Made by a program: the position numbers and the translations under genes. The notes beneath the pieces are model-generated. The model made no database searches. It saw only the letters and a list, made by a program, of their open reading frames with translations, and was not told the origin of the DNA. 45,805 nt of DNA, from NCBI GenBank assembly GCA_963643215.1, contig CAVIJY010000009.1, forward strand, positions 1 through 45,805. The letters are read 5' to 3'. The DNA comes from Darwinimomas sp963643215 (GTDB taxonomy: Bacteria > Bacillota > Clostridia > Lachnospirales > Lachnospiraceae). Within the stretch, counting starts at the first letter, position 1; each line of letters begins with the position of its first letter. This document shows, piece by piece, positions 31,996 to 41,171 of the stretch.

Positions 31996-32778
31996 ATGGA
32001 GAAAAAGAGGGAATCGGGCACAGGTGTTCAGGTCATAGGTCGTCTGTTTTCCATAACGGAATATCTGTCTACTTGTCCTAAGGGAGCCTCTCTGGCGGAG
32101 ATAAGCAGTGCAACGGCTCTGCCCAAAAGCACAGTGCTTCGCATATTATCATCGCTTATAGAGTACGGATATGCCGCTCAAAGCATCGAAAGCAGGCAGT
32201 ATCACCTGTCCATGCGAATGTTCGAGATCGGCTGCCGCGTGGTTGGCACCGTCAATCTGCTGTCCACTGCAAGACCCTATCTGACGCATCTGTCCGATGT
32301 CACAGGCGAGGCTGTGCATCTTGTGTCCAGAGTCGGCGATGAGATTGTATATCTCTTCAAGGAGGAGGCAACCTCCAGTATCGCCCGCATGTCCTCCTGT
32401 GTAGGCCTTCACAATCCGATGTACTGCACCGGGGTTGGGAAAAGCATCCTTGCCTTCCTTCCTGCATGGGAATTTGATGATATCTGGTCGCGCACGGATC
32501 CGGTGCGCTTTACCTCTACAACCATCCTGACAAAAAAAGCCATGGAAGAAGAGATCGCCGTGATCCGCAGGCAAGGCTATGCTATAGATAATGAGGAGCA
32601 TGAGCAGGGTGTGCGCTGCGTCGCAGTGCCGATCAGAAACTTCGACGGTCAGCCGGTCGCCGCCATCAGTATAGCTGCTCCGACTGAACGCCTTCCTGAT
32701 GAGCTCATTCCCAAATATGCAGAGATGCTCCGGTCAATCGCCGGAAATATCGAGAAATTCTACGGAAATCAAAGCTGA
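31996..32778 (+). CDS. IclR family transcriptional regulator
   Basis: 260 residues. The N-terminal winged helix (about 10-75: LAEISSATALPKSTVLRILSSL) and a C-terminal IclR effector domain (GEAVHLVSRVGDEIVYLF, NPMYCTGVGKSILAF, QGVRCVAVPIRNFDG). KdgR, a regulator of KDG metabolism, is in this family. It is divergent from the eda-kdgK-transporter operon and in line with the M20 amidohydrolase, so it likely controls both. The ligand may be KDG or the imported compound. Confidence 0.94.
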   Translation: MEKKRESGTGVQVIGRLFSITEYLSTCPKGASLAEISSATALPKSTVLRILSSLIEYGYAAQSIESRQYHLSMRMFEIGCRVVGTVNLLSTARPYLTHLSDVTGEAVHLVSRVGDEIVYLFKEEATSSIARMSSCVGLHNPMYCTGVGKSILAFLPAWEFDDIWSRTDPVRFTSTTILTKKAMEEEIAVIRRQGYAIDNEEHEQGVRCVAVPIRNFDGQPVAAISIAAPTERLPDELIPKYAEMLRSIAGNIEKFYGNQS

Positions 32779-32826
32779 AGAGTGCTCGGTTCATAAATAA
32801 ACTATTGATTAAAGGAGATCGGCCTC

Positions 32827-34128
32827 ATGAAATATGACAGAATAGATCAGGATTTATTTGCACGGGAGCTTATCGCGATACGCCGCGATCTTCATCGCTA
32901 TCCCGAATCAGGATGGACAGAATTTCGCACTACAGCAAAGGTCATCACCGAGCTTGAAAAACTTGGGCTAAGCGTCAGGTGGGGTCAGCAGCTTCATGTG
33001 CGTGACAGGATGCTCGGACTTCCCGGAGACGATGTGCTGGAGAGCTGTCTGCAAAGAGCAAAGAGGGAAAGCGATCGTCCTGATTTGATTGAGGAAATGC
33101 GCGGCGGATATACCGGGTGCATCGCTGTCATCGAGGGTGCTCTTCCGGGGCCGACTGTCGGTATGCGTTTTGATCTTGACTGCAATGATGTGGAAGAATC
33201 TGAGGATTCAGATCATATACCGTATTCTGCAGGCTTTCGCTCACTCCATCCCGGCTGCATGCACGCATGCGGCCACGACGCTCATGCGGCTATCGGTATC
33301 GGCACTGCAAAGCTGCTTACGGCGTACCGCGATCGGCTGCACGGCAAAGTGATTCTTATCTTCCAGCCTGCTGAGGAGGGGCTGCGCGGTGCTGCCAGCA
33401 TGACCGCGGCGGGACTCGTATCCGAATGTGACTATTTCTTCGGTGCGCATGTAGGACTTCTCACGGGACAGGATGTCGGCACTGTCGCAGACAGCACTCA
33501 CGGTTTCCTGTCCAGCACAAAATTTGATGTACATTTTCACGGCGCGGCAGCTCATGCCGGAGCATCACCGGAGCTTGGCCGCAACGCCATTGCAGCGGCA
33601 AGCGCAGCCACTTTGGGTATGCTCTCCATTCCCAGACACCATGCGGGTTCCACGCGGATAAACATCGGCACATTTCACGGCGGAAGCGGGCGCAATGTCA
33701 TACCTGCGCATGCTTCCCTTGCGGTAGAGACACGCGGTGCCGACACTGAGCTGAACAGCTATATGTTTGATGCAGCGCAAGGTGTCTGTCTCGGTGCTGC
33801 GCAGATGTACGGCTGCAGCTGCGATATGCAGATACTCGGAAGCGCCGGCGATATCATATGCGATGAGGATCTGGCTCTTCGCACAGCCCGCATACTCTCC
33901 GGCATCGACGGAGTAGAAAAGATTCTTCATGATGCAGACTTCGGAGGCAGCGAGGACATAACCACCATGATGCGTGATGTTCAGGCTCACGGAGGCAAGG
34001 CAACTGAGATGATCCTGTGTATGCCGCTCAAAGCGCCGCATCACAACGGACGCTTTGATGTCGACGAGCGAGTCATCCCGCTCGGTGCACGGATATTCGC
34101 ATCACTGGCGCTTGAAACCCTGAGCTGA
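32827..34128 (+). CDS. M20 family amidohydrolase (AbgA/IAA-amino acid hydrolase type)
   Basis: 433 residues. Metal-binding HACGHDAH (146-153) and the catalytic acid pair in FQPAEEG (183-184) are clear; a dimerisation domain begins near AAAHAG, and GGSEDITTMM is late. AbgA cleaves the amide of p-aminobenzoyl-glutamate; related enzymes hydrolyse N-acyl amino acids. The protein has no signal peptide and should act in the cytoplasm. AAAGGAG precedes the ATG. Lying behind iclR, it probably cleaves an amide bond in the compound brought in by the divergent operon. The true substrate is unknown. Confidence 0.9.
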   Translation: MKYDRIDQDLFARELIAIRRDLHRYPESGWTEFRTTAKVITELEKLGLSVRWGQQLHVRDRMLGLPGDDVLESCLQRAKRESDRPDLIEEMRGGYTGCIAVIEGALPGPTVGMRFDLDCNDVEESEDSDHIPYSAGFRSLHPGCMHACGHDAHAAIGIGTAKLLTAYRDRLHGKVILIFQPAEEGLRGAASMTAAGLVSECDYFFGAHVGLLTGQDVGTVADSTHGFLSSTKFDVHFHGAAAHAGASPELGRNAIAAASAATLGMLSIPRHHAGSTRINIGTFHGGSGRNVIPAHASLAVETRGADTELNSYMFDAAQGVCLGAAQMYGCSCDMQILGSAGDIICDEDLALRTARILSGIDGVEKILHDADFGGSEDITTMMRDVQAHGGKATEMILCMPLKAPHHNGRFDVDERVIPLGARIFASLALETLS

Positions 34129-34139
34129 CATTCATCAGG

Positions 34140-34880
34140 CTATACGGTGCTCCCGGCGCAGATCAGCGCTCTTCCGTCCTGGTCATACATCTCACTGCGG
34201 ATGATCCTTACACCCTGTCTGTCGATGCCCATGGCCTCGAGCACCAGCTCGGGCCGCAGGTTTTCAACGCTTCCCTGTGAGATGCGCATATCGATATATG
34301 TATCGCCGCCCGTCATCTCGTATACCAGCGGCCGGATATCTCTGTCCTTCTGGACTCCGCTTTTTTTCACAACCGTCGACAGCACAACGGATGTCCGGCT
34401 CATGAAATCCTCTGCCGATCTCTTTATGTCTATCCCGCGCTGCTGCGTCCGGCCGCTGTCTTCAGCCTCTGAGTCCGCCAGCTCTATTCTGTAGCCTGCG
34501 CTTGCAACGCTGCTCATGGCCTTGGGAGCATCATCAGGTATAAAGCGAATCGCCTCGATCCCTACTCCCGGACACATCACCGCCGACAGTCGTCTCATGT
34601 ACTCGGCCTCAAGCTCCGCCGACGATCCTTCTTCGCCGCTTACAGTTTTTGGGAGCTCCTGCTGCTCATCATCAAGCGTTATGTCCATATACTCTCCGAT
34701 GCTTTCAAGTCCTATACCCAGCGGAGCCGCAAAGCTCATGATCTGGTGCGGGGAGAAACCTTCGCTGTACCTGATCGGTATGTCGGCGCGTCTCATCGCT
34801 CTCTGGAAGAATCTCATCAGATCAAGATGCCCCACATACTTCATATTGCCTGTCTTGGAGAATTTAATTCTTGCTCTCAT
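34140..34880 (-). CDS. TIGR03936-family radical-SAM-linked protein (DUF2344)
   Basis: 246 residues from the ATG at 34880, which has GGAGGAGGTG upstream. It starts MRARIKFSKTGNMKYVGHLDLM, typical of the DUF2344 family, and SEGFSPHQIMSFAAPLGIG also fits. Function is unknown; the family occurs next to or fused with the B12-binding radical SAM protein encoded just upstream, with which it overlaps by 17 nt. It ends the housekeeping operon, 11 nt from the convergent M20 gene. Confidence 0.9.
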   Translation of the reverse strand: MRARIKFSKTGNMKYVGHLDLMRFFQRAMRRADIPIRYSEGFSPHQIMSFAAPLGIGLESIGEYMDITLDDEQQELPKTVSGEEGSSAELEAEYMRRLSAVMCPGVGIEAIRFIPDDAPKAMSSVASAGYRIELADSEAEDSGRTQQRGIDIKRSAEDFMSRTSVVLSTVVKKSGVQKDRDIRPLVYEMTGGDTYIDMRISQGSVENLRPELVLEAMGIDRQGVRIIRSEMYDQDGRALICAGSTV

Positions 34881-36732
34881 AGCATACACCTCCTCCCAGA
34901 CTTCTTGCACCGCATCCCATACAGCCCTGCCGGCAATTCGGACTGACCTTGCCCTCTATCGCGCGACTCCACTCACGCCTGAAGAATTCCTTGCTTACGC
35001 CGATATCTATAAAGTCCCACGGCAGGAGCTCATCCAGCGACCGCTCACGCTCATTGTACCAGGCCATATCGATTCCCGTTTCCTCAAATGCGGCCTCCCA
35101 TGCATCCATCTTAAAGCAGTCCGACCATGCGTCATACATGGCGCCGTTTTTGTAGGCCTGCTCTATGAGCACGCTCAGTCTTCTGTCACCTCTTGCAAAT
35201 ACTCCCTCCAGCACCGACAGATACGGATCATGATACGAATATCTCAGAGACTTCTGGTTGAGCTGTTCCTTGATGTGATTTTTCACGCCCTGCGCCCTCT
35301 GTATATACTCCTGCGGAGTGTACATTCTGGCCCATTGAAACGGAGTGAACGGCTTCGGCACAAAAAACGAGGAACTCGCCGATATCTGAACACGCCCCGT
35401 TCTCTGATCCTTTGGTATGGAATAGTAGTTCTCCGCGATACGCTCGCACAGATCGCCTATACCGTCCCGATCCTCCTGCGTTTCTGTCGGCAGGCCGATC
35501 ATGAAATACAGCTTTACCTTATTCCAGCCGCCCTTGAATGCCTCCATGGAGCCATGCATAATATCCTCCTCCGTGATGCCCTTGTTTATGACATCCCGAA
35601 GGCGCTGCGTGCCCGCCTCAGCTGCAAATGTAAGCGATGATTTCTTCACATCCTGTATCTTGTTCATGACATCTAGCGAGAACTTGTCGATACGAAGGGA
35701 CGGGAGAGATATATTGACATGCTTCTTCTGGGTATACTCTATCAGAAACTCCAGAAGCGGCTCGATATTGCTGAAATCGCTTGAGCTGAGCGAGCTCAGG
35801 GATATCTCCTCGGATCCCGTGATCTCCAGCATCTTTATGGCATATTCCTTGAGGTATTCGAGACTGTGCTCTCTCAGGGGGCGGTATATGAAGCCTGCCT
35901 GACAGAATCTGCATCCTCTGATGCACCCTCTCATGATCTCAAGAACCACACGATCCTGTGTCACCTTGATAAACGGAACCACCGGTTCATCTATAAATCT
36001 TGCAGTATCCAGCTCTACCACAAGCTGGCGCCTGATGCTGGCCGGAATATCATCATATATCGGCTCAAAGCTTTTGAGCGTGCCGTCGGCATTGTACTCC
36101 GGGTGGTACAGAGCGGGCACATATATACCTTCTATACCAGCCGCGGCATGAAGAAACTCAGCTCTCGATGCTCCTGCCTTCTTCATATCTCTGTACAGAT
36201 CCATCAGTCTGTCATACTGAACCTCTCCCTCTCCGATATAAAAGATATCGAAAAAGTCCGCTATCGGCTCCGGATTGTATGTGCAGCTTCCTCCGCCCAC
36301 CACTATAGGATCAGTGTCCTTTCTGTCCCTGGCGCGCAGCGGTATCCCGCCGAGGTCAAGCACCTGAAGGATATTGGTATAGCACATCTCATATCCCAGC
36401 GTGATCATAAAAAAGTCCATCTCCCGAACCGGGGTCTGAGTCTCCAGCGTAAAAAGCGGAATATTTTTCCTGCGCATGACTGCATCCAGATCGACCCACG
36501 GGGAAAATACGCGTTCGCAATATGTATCCTCCCGTCTGTTGAACATCCCGTAGAGGATCTGCATGCCTATGTTGCTCATGCCTATCTCATATACATCCGG
36601 GAAGCAGAAAGCGATCCTGATGTCTACTGACTCAGGATCCTTCACGCACATATTCACCTCTCCACCCGTATATCTGGCAGGCTTTTCTATGCTGTACAGT
36701 ATATCATCCGATAAAAACGGCTTAATCATCAT
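34864..36732 (-). CDS. B12-binding-domain radical SAM protein, TIGR03960 family
   Basis: 622 residues. An N-terminal cobalamin-binding-like domain (about 1-190; GGGSCTYNPEP and FYIGEGE), then a radical SAM core with the 4Fe-4S motif CIRGCRFC (C270, C274, C277). The C-terminal region has cysteines in CRQGCMGCG. It is probably an RNA or protein modifying enzyme; the substrate is not established for the family. It overlaps recU by 4 nt and the DUF2344 gene by 17 nt, the standard pairing in Clostridia. Confidence 0.94.
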   Translation of the reverse strand: MMIKPFLSDDILYSIEKPARYTGGEVNMCVKDPESVDIRIAFCFPDVYEIGMSNIGMQILYGMFNRREDTYCERVFSPWVDLDAVMRRKNIPLFTLETQTPVREMDFFMITLGYEMCYTNILQVLDLGGIPLRARDRKDTDPIVVGGGSCTYNPEPIADFFDIFYIGEGEVQYDRLMDLYRDMKKAGASRAEFLHAAAGIEGIYVPALYHPEYNADGTLKSFEPIYDDIPASIRRQLVVELDTARFIDEPVVPFIKVTQDRVVLEIMRGCIRGCRFCQAGFIYRPLREHSLEYLKEYAIKMLEITGSEEISLSSLSSSDFSNIEPLLEFLIEYTQKKHVNISLPSLRIDKFSLDVMNKIQDVKKSSLTFAAEAGTQRLRDVINKGITEEDIMHGSMEAFKGGWNKVKLYFMIGLPTETQEDRDGIGDLCERIAENYYSIPKDQRTGRVQISASSSFFVPKPFTPFQWARMYTPQEYIQRAQGVKNHIKEQLNQKSLRYSYHDPYLSVLEGVFARGDRRLSVLIEQAYKNGAMYDAWSDCFKMDAWEAAFEETGIDMAWYNERERSLDELLPWDFIDIGVSKEFFRREWSRAIEGKVSPNCRQGCMGCGARSLGGGVCYESKN

Positions 36733-37268
36733 TCTTCTCTTTCCTCAAGGTCCCGGGACAATGCCTCCAGATAATGAACCGGCATATCTCCCGCGTGCTG
36801 ATGTATCCTGTAGGACCTGTCTATCTCTTTATATGTAAAGCTCTTGCGCCCGCCGTTCTCCATGCGCTTCCAGAAAGCATGCACGTCTCTGAACGGCAGA
36901 TAATAAAACTCATCTCGGGCGGAATAATGCAGTATGATAAAGGATACCCCTCCCTGCTCCTCAAACTCCTTCATAAATCTTAGCTGATGCTCATGTATGT
37001 TCTGAAGCGGAAATGTATCCACACGGCATTCCTTTGCGTCAAAGCATACCGGTATCCCCTGCACTACTCCGATATAATCTACCGTCGACTTCTGATCAAA
37101 ATACGCCAGCGTGATATGCCTCGTGTTCTTGTCTATGTCAATGGGTGTGATCGGCGTCGGTATCTTCTGTATGAGCCCCAGCCTCTTGCTTCTGTAGGCT
37201 TCATTTGTATGATTTATCAGATCCTCAAGGGTAGAGCCTCGAAGTCCGCGGGTTTTCCAGGTTCCCAT
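36729..37268 (-). CDS. recU: Holliday junction resolvase RecU
   Basis: 179 residues. It starts MGTWKTRGLRGSTLEDLINHTNEAYR, the RecU opening. The nuclease core has Asp in STVDYIG and DAKEC with the Asp/Lys pair. RecU cuts Holliday junctions in Firmicutes in place of RuvC. It overlaps the 3' end of the RluA-type gene by 52 nt out of frame; both ends look authentic. Confidence 0.94.
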   Translation of the reverse strand: MGTWKTRGLRGSTLEDLINHTNEAYRSKRLGLIQKIPTPITPIDIDKNTRHITLAYFDQKSTVDYIGVVQGIPVCFDAKECRVDTFPLQNIHEHQLRFMKEFEEQGGVSFIILHYSARDEFYYLPFRDVHAFWKRMENGGRKSFTYKEIDRSYRIHQHAGDMPVHYLEALSRDLEEREE

Positions 37269-38221
37269 CCATAACCTCCGATTGCTTCCTTTATGTCCGG
37301 CGGAACCGGAGCCGTAAAATGTCTCCCGTCAGGCAGCCTCAGCGACCATGCATGCAGAAGCTGGCGTGAATGTCTGCACCGTCCTGCTCTGCCGTACTTC
37401 CCGTCTCCGCATATCGGATGTCCCAGCGCTGACAGCTGCACGCGTATCTGATGCGTCCTTCCGGTATGAATGCGCACCATGACGAGTGTTCTCTCCCCGT
37501 CAGTATATACGGGCTTAAACTCGGTATCTATGAGCTGCTCATCGCTCTTTTCATGCGGCCTGTCAAGTATGCTCACGGTATTGGCGGCATGATCCTTGAC
37601 TATATATGACCTGATATGATCTCCCTGCCGCAGCTCTCCGTCCACCACTGCCAGATAGTCCTTTTTTACATTTCTCTCGCGTATCGCCGCCGACATGTCC
37701 TGCAGACCCTTTAGTGACTTGCCGCATACCAGCACTCCGCTCGTATTGCGATCCAGGCGGTTGCATACCGAGGGACGAAATGTCCTCAGCTGCTCTGCAG
37801 TTATCTCATCCCGTGCGAGCATTCTCTCTGTCAGGAGCTCAACCGCCGAGATATCCTGTGCATCTGCTCTTTGCGACAGCATTCCGGCAGGCTTGTTTAT
37901 CACCAGTATATCTCTGTCCTCATAGATCACGGCCCGGTCAAATACCGCGAGCTCATCCCTGCCGGTCTGCGGCACGCTTTGTGCGGCTTCACGCCGTCCG
38001 CCTCCCGCAAACGCAGCATATGTCTCATCTGACAGCCATATGCGAATCACATCGCCCTCGCTGATGATCTCGCTTCCGCAGGCCTTTTTATCATTCAGCG
38101 TTATGTTCTTCTTTCGCAGCATCTTGTATATAAAGCCATCCGGCGCCTTCATAAGTGTCTTGCGAAGAAGCTTGTCCAGCCGCTGCCCGCCTTCATTGTA
38201 ACCGGCCCGAATCTCTTTCAT
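37217..38221 (-). CDS. RluA family pseudouridine synthase
   Basis: 334 residues from the ATG at 38221, which overlaps the stop of the preceding gene as ATGA; the frame is open further upstream but that part is shadow of that gene. An N-terminal S4-like RNA-binding domain (about 1-65), then the catalytic core with NRLDRNTSG (catalytic Asp157), LVINKPAGM and RIHTGRTHQIRVQ. It isomerises uridines in rRNA (RluC/RluD type). The C-terminus runs about 17 residues into the recU coding region. Confidence 0.94.
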   Translation of the reverse strand: MKEIRAGYNEGGQRLDKLLRKTLMKAPDGFIYKMLRKKNITLNDKKACGSEIISEGDVIRIWLSDETYAAFAGGGRREAAQSVPQTGRDELAVFDRAVIYEDRDILVINKPAGMLSQRADAQDISAVELLTERMLARDEITAEQLRTFRPSVCNRLDRNTSGVLVCGKSLKGLQDMSAAIRERNVKKDYLAVVDGELRQGDHIRSYIVKDHAANTVSILDRPHEKSDEQLIDTEFKPVYTDGERTLVMVRIHTGRTHQIRVQLSALGHPICGDGKYGRAGRCRHSRQLLHAWSLRLPDGRHFTAPVPPDIKEAIGGYGWEPGKPADFEALPLRI

Positions 38222-39519
38222 GTCCACCGCCATCCGGGATAGTATTTGTTTTTGCATCTGCTCCCGGACTGCTTTATCCATCCCAGCGGATGCCCTTCAA
38301 CGCATACAAGCCTGTATCCGTCATACATATCATCCGCCTCGAGCGTCTCGCATTTGAGATATCTCATGACGCGGTCATCCTCCAGCTTCAGATCCATGGC
38401 AGACTTCATCTCTGCGGCGCTGGCCGCCATGGCATGTGCCTGAGACGGCTCAAATCTTCCGTTTCTGGTTCTTCCCAGCAGCAGGCCGGTCCTGATGTAA
38501 TGTATAGACGGCTCAAGCCTCGCGCCTACCGGAAGCAGGTATTTATACTCGTTAAGTATATATTCCTTCCTATCCTTGACCTCGTCCCAGCGTCTGATTT
38601 CGTTGCAGATACGCTCTGACTTCAAGTCCGCCTCACCCGGGCCTTTCCCGCCGTCCCCGGCTTCTGCGGAGCCCTTCTTTTTCAGCTTGCAGACAAAATG
38701 CCCCTCTCCTCTCAGTTCATGCGGATAAAGCTTTCTGCACTTTTCTATCTCAAATTCGGGATATTCACGGACAAACCAGTCGATATTGTCCTCATCCTCC
38801 ATTCTGGAAAATGTACATGTCGAGTATACCAGAGTCCCGCCCGGCTTGAGCATCTCCGCCGCCTGTCTCAGTACCTCTCTTTGAATGGGAGCAAAATACT
38901 CCGGTCCGTGCTCTCTGTACGCATTCAGAACATCCCTGTTCTTTCGGAACATGCCCTCTCCGGAGCAGGGTGCGTCCACCAGTATCCTGTCAAAGAATTC
39001 GGGATATACCGCGGCAAGCTTATCGGGCTCCGCACATGTTATGACAGCATTGGATATACCGGAGAGCTCTATGTTCTTCAGCAATGCCTTTGCTCTCGAT
39101 GCGCTCGGATCATTGGAATACAGGCAGCCCCGCTCTCCCAGATCACAGGCTATCTGCGTGCTTTTTCCTCCCGGCGCCGCGCACAGATCCAGCACCATAT
39201 CGTCCGGCTGCACATCAAGCCAGGTCACCGGAGTCATGGCCGTGGGCTCCTGTATATAATACAGACCCGCATAATAAAACGGATGTCTGGTAAAGTTGGA
39301 TACATCCTCTACATAGAATCCGTTTTTGACCCATGGTATCTGCTCATGGGTCTGCTTTATTTTATTAAAAACAACATCGGGACACGCCTTCAAAGTATTG
39401 ATTCGTATCCCGAGTGCAGGTCTGCCGGAAAGCGCCCTGATATACTCTTCGAGATTCTCGCCGAGCTGATCCCTCATCGCATCGACGAACGCTTCAGGCA
39501 GTTCATTATATGAAATCAT
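38218..39519 (-). CDS. NOL1/NOP2/sun family rRNA m5C methyltransferase (RsmF-like)
   Basis: 433 residues. SAM-binding DLCAAPGGKS (111-120) and the two catalytic cysteines, Cys185 in DAPCSGEGMF and Cys235 in YSTCTFS, are present. A C-terminal RsmF-type and PUA-like part follows from about 290, with a charged insert (KGSAEAGDGGKG). It methylates cytidine in 16S rRNA in the RsmF group. It lies 5 nt after the coiled-coil gene. Confidence 0.93.
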   Translation of the reverse strand: MISYNELPEAFVDAMRDQLGENLEEYIRALSGRPALGIRINTLKACPDVVFNKIKQTHEQIPWVKNGFYVEDVSNFTRHPFYYAGLYYIQEPTAMTPVTWLDVQPDDMVLDLCAAPGGKSTQIACDLGERGCLYSNDPSASRAKALLKNIELSGISNAVITCAEPDKLAAVYPEFFDRILVDAPCSGEGMFRKNRDVLNAYREHGPEYFAPIQREVLRQAAEMLKPGGTLVYSTCTFSRMEDEDNIDWFVREYPEFEIEKCRKLYPHELRGEGHFVCKLKKKGSAEAGDGGKGPGEADLKSERICNEIRRWDEVKDRKEYILNEYKYLLPVGARLEPSIHYIRTGLLLGRTRNGRFEPSQAHAMAASAAEMKSAMDLKLEDDRVMRYLKCETLEADDMYDGYRLVCVEGHPLGWIKQSGSRCKNKYYPGWRWT

Positions 39520-39524
39520 ATGTA

Positions 39525-40079
39525 TTACTGTTCCTCATCGGTATTGGCTGCGGAGAGCTCATTGCGGTTATTTTCCAGAATCTCATAGCTGCTCTCCATG
39601 GAGCGCATAAACGAATCAAACCGTCCCTTGGACTCGTCCATGATATGCTCCATGATTGTCTCCAGGCTCCCCAGCATATCGTCACTGTATTTCATGATGG
39701 AGCGCTTCATGTTATTGGCATCCGAGAGTGCGTTGGAGATGATCGCCTCCGCCTGATTGTTTGCATCCTCAATAACCTTGTTGGCTGATGCGTGTGCCTT
39801 CTGCATGATCTCATGCTCATCAAGCATCTGCGCGGTCACCTTGTTGGCCTCATCAACCATGTTGCTTGCCTGCTCCTTGGCACTGTTTATGATCGCATCC
39901 TGATTCTTGATGACCTTCTGGTACTGCTTGACCTCATCCGGCACCTGCAGGCGAAGCTCTGTGAGAAGCTCAAGAAGCTCCTCCTTGTTTACAACAATCT
40001 TCGAGGATGACAGCGGATATGTCTTGCAGTTCTCGACATAGTCCTCGATCTCTCCGATGATCCTCTCTATTCCGCTCAT
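39525..40079 (-). CDS. Coiled-coil protein, DivIVA/ATP-synthase-b-like, conserved hypothetical
   Basis: 184 residues, almost fully helical with heptads from about residue 50 to 160 and no membrane segment. An N-terminal domain of about 50 residues (MSGIERIIGEIEDYVENCKT) precedes the long coil; the C-terminus is acidic. Such genes are found between coaD and rRNA methyltransferase genes in Clostridia and are often named ATPase without proof. A structural or cell-pole role like DivIVA is possible, but unproven. Confidence 0.85.
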   Translation of the reverse strand: MSGIERIIGEIEDYVENCKTYPLSSSKIVVNKEELLELLTELRLQVPDEVKQYQKVIKNQDAIINSAKEQASNMVDEANKVTAQMLDEHEIMQKAHASANKVIEDANNQAEAIISNALSDANNMKRSIMKYSDDMLGSLETIMEHIMDESKGRFDSFMRSMESSYEILENNRNELSAANTDEEQ

Positions 40080-40091
40080 ATCACATCCTCC

Positions 40092-40574
40092 TTATAGCCT
40101 GTATTTTTTCTCGACACGCTCGGCGACTCTGGGATCGACGAATTCCGTGATCTTCTCTCCGTATGATGCTATCTCCTTGACTATGCTCGAGCTGAGATAA
40201 GAATATCTCAGATTTGTGGTAAAGAAAACAGTATCTATATCCGGTGCTATCACGCGATTTGTCTGCGCGATCTGCATCTCATACTCGAAATCTGTCACTG
40301 CCCTCAGACCCCTTACAAGCACCGTGGCTCCCTCCCGGTGAGCCAGATCCACCAGCAGCCCGTCAAAAGCCATCACTCGCACATTGTCCAGACCCTCAAC
40401 CACATCCTCCAGCATCTCAACTCTCTCTTTTGTGGTAAAAAGAGGCGACTTTGCACTGTTGTTCAGCACTCCCACTATCAGCTCATCAAATGCCTTGGAG
40501 GCTCTGACTATTACATCAGTATGTCCGTTCGTCACCGGATCAAAACTTCCCGCATATATGGCCTTTACAGACAT
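40092..40574 (-). CDS. coaD: Phosphopantetheine adenylyltransferase
   Basis: 160 residues, normal length. GSFDPVTNGH (T/HxGH nucleotidyltransferase motif) at the start and YSYLSSSIVKE late. It makes dephospho-CoA from 4'-phosphopantetheine and ATP (EC 2.7.7.3). It overlaps rsmD by 10 nt. Confidence 0.96.
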   Translation of the reverse strand: MSVKAIYAGSFDPVTNGHTDVIVRASKAFDELIVGVLNNSAKSPLFTTKERVEMLEDVVEGLDNVRVMAFDGLLVDLAHREGATVLVRGLRAVTDFEYEMQIAQTNRVIAPDIDTVFFTTNLRYSYLSSSIVKEIASYGEKITEFVDPRVAERVEKKYRL

Positions 40575-41146
40575 ATCCCACCCCCGCGTGATGTCAGCTT
40601 CATGAACACATGCTTGTTGCTTTTGTATTCCTTTACTTTGATTATTTCATACCCCAGTGAATCAAATATGTCAATATCCGCCTTGCCGCTCATCTCCACA
40701 ATAAACAGCGTATCCTCATTCGCGAGCCTGCTGCTCCCGAGATAGCGCAGAGCTGACTGCTCAAGTCCTCTGTCGTACGGCGGATCCATGAAAATAATAT
40801 CAAAAGGCTCCTTCATCGTATGCTCAAGCCGGGCCAGAGCTGCAAGCGCATCCGCTACTATCAGCTCTCCCTCCTGCGTGAAATGCGTATGCTCGAGATT
40901 GTCCCTGATGCATGCGGCTGCTTTTGTGCTGTTCTCGATAAAAACCGCCTTCACTGCACCCCGGCTGAGAGCCTCTATCCCTATCGCTCCGCTGCCCGCA
41001 TACAGATCCAGAAATCTTGCTCCCGGCAGATCGAAATTGATCATATTAAACAGCGTTTCTTTTATCTTATCCGTCGTCGGTCTTGTCTCATCGCCCGGTA
41101 TCGTCTTTAAGAGAAGGCGCCTGGCTGTTCCTGCTATCACTCTCAT
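40565..41146 (-). CDS. rsmD: 16S rRNA (guanine966-N2)-methyltransferase RsmD
   Basis: 193 residues. The opening MRVIAGTARR, SAM-binding DLYAGSGAIGIEAL and catalytic DPPYDRG are all typical. It is next to coaD, as in most Firmicutes. It starts 25 nt after the transpeptidase gene. Confidence 0.96.
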   Translation of the reverse strand: MRVIAGTARRLLLKTIPGDETRPTTDKIKETLFNMINFDLPGARFLDLYAGSGAIGIEALSRGAVKAVFIENSTKAAACIRDNLEHTHFTQEGELIVADALAALARLEHTMKEPFDIIFMDPPYDRGLEQSALRYLGSSRLANEDTLFIVEMSGKADIDIFDSLGYEIIKVKEYKSNKHVFMKLTSRGGGICL

Positions 41147-41171
41147 CTGTATCTTCCTTCAAATATGTCCT

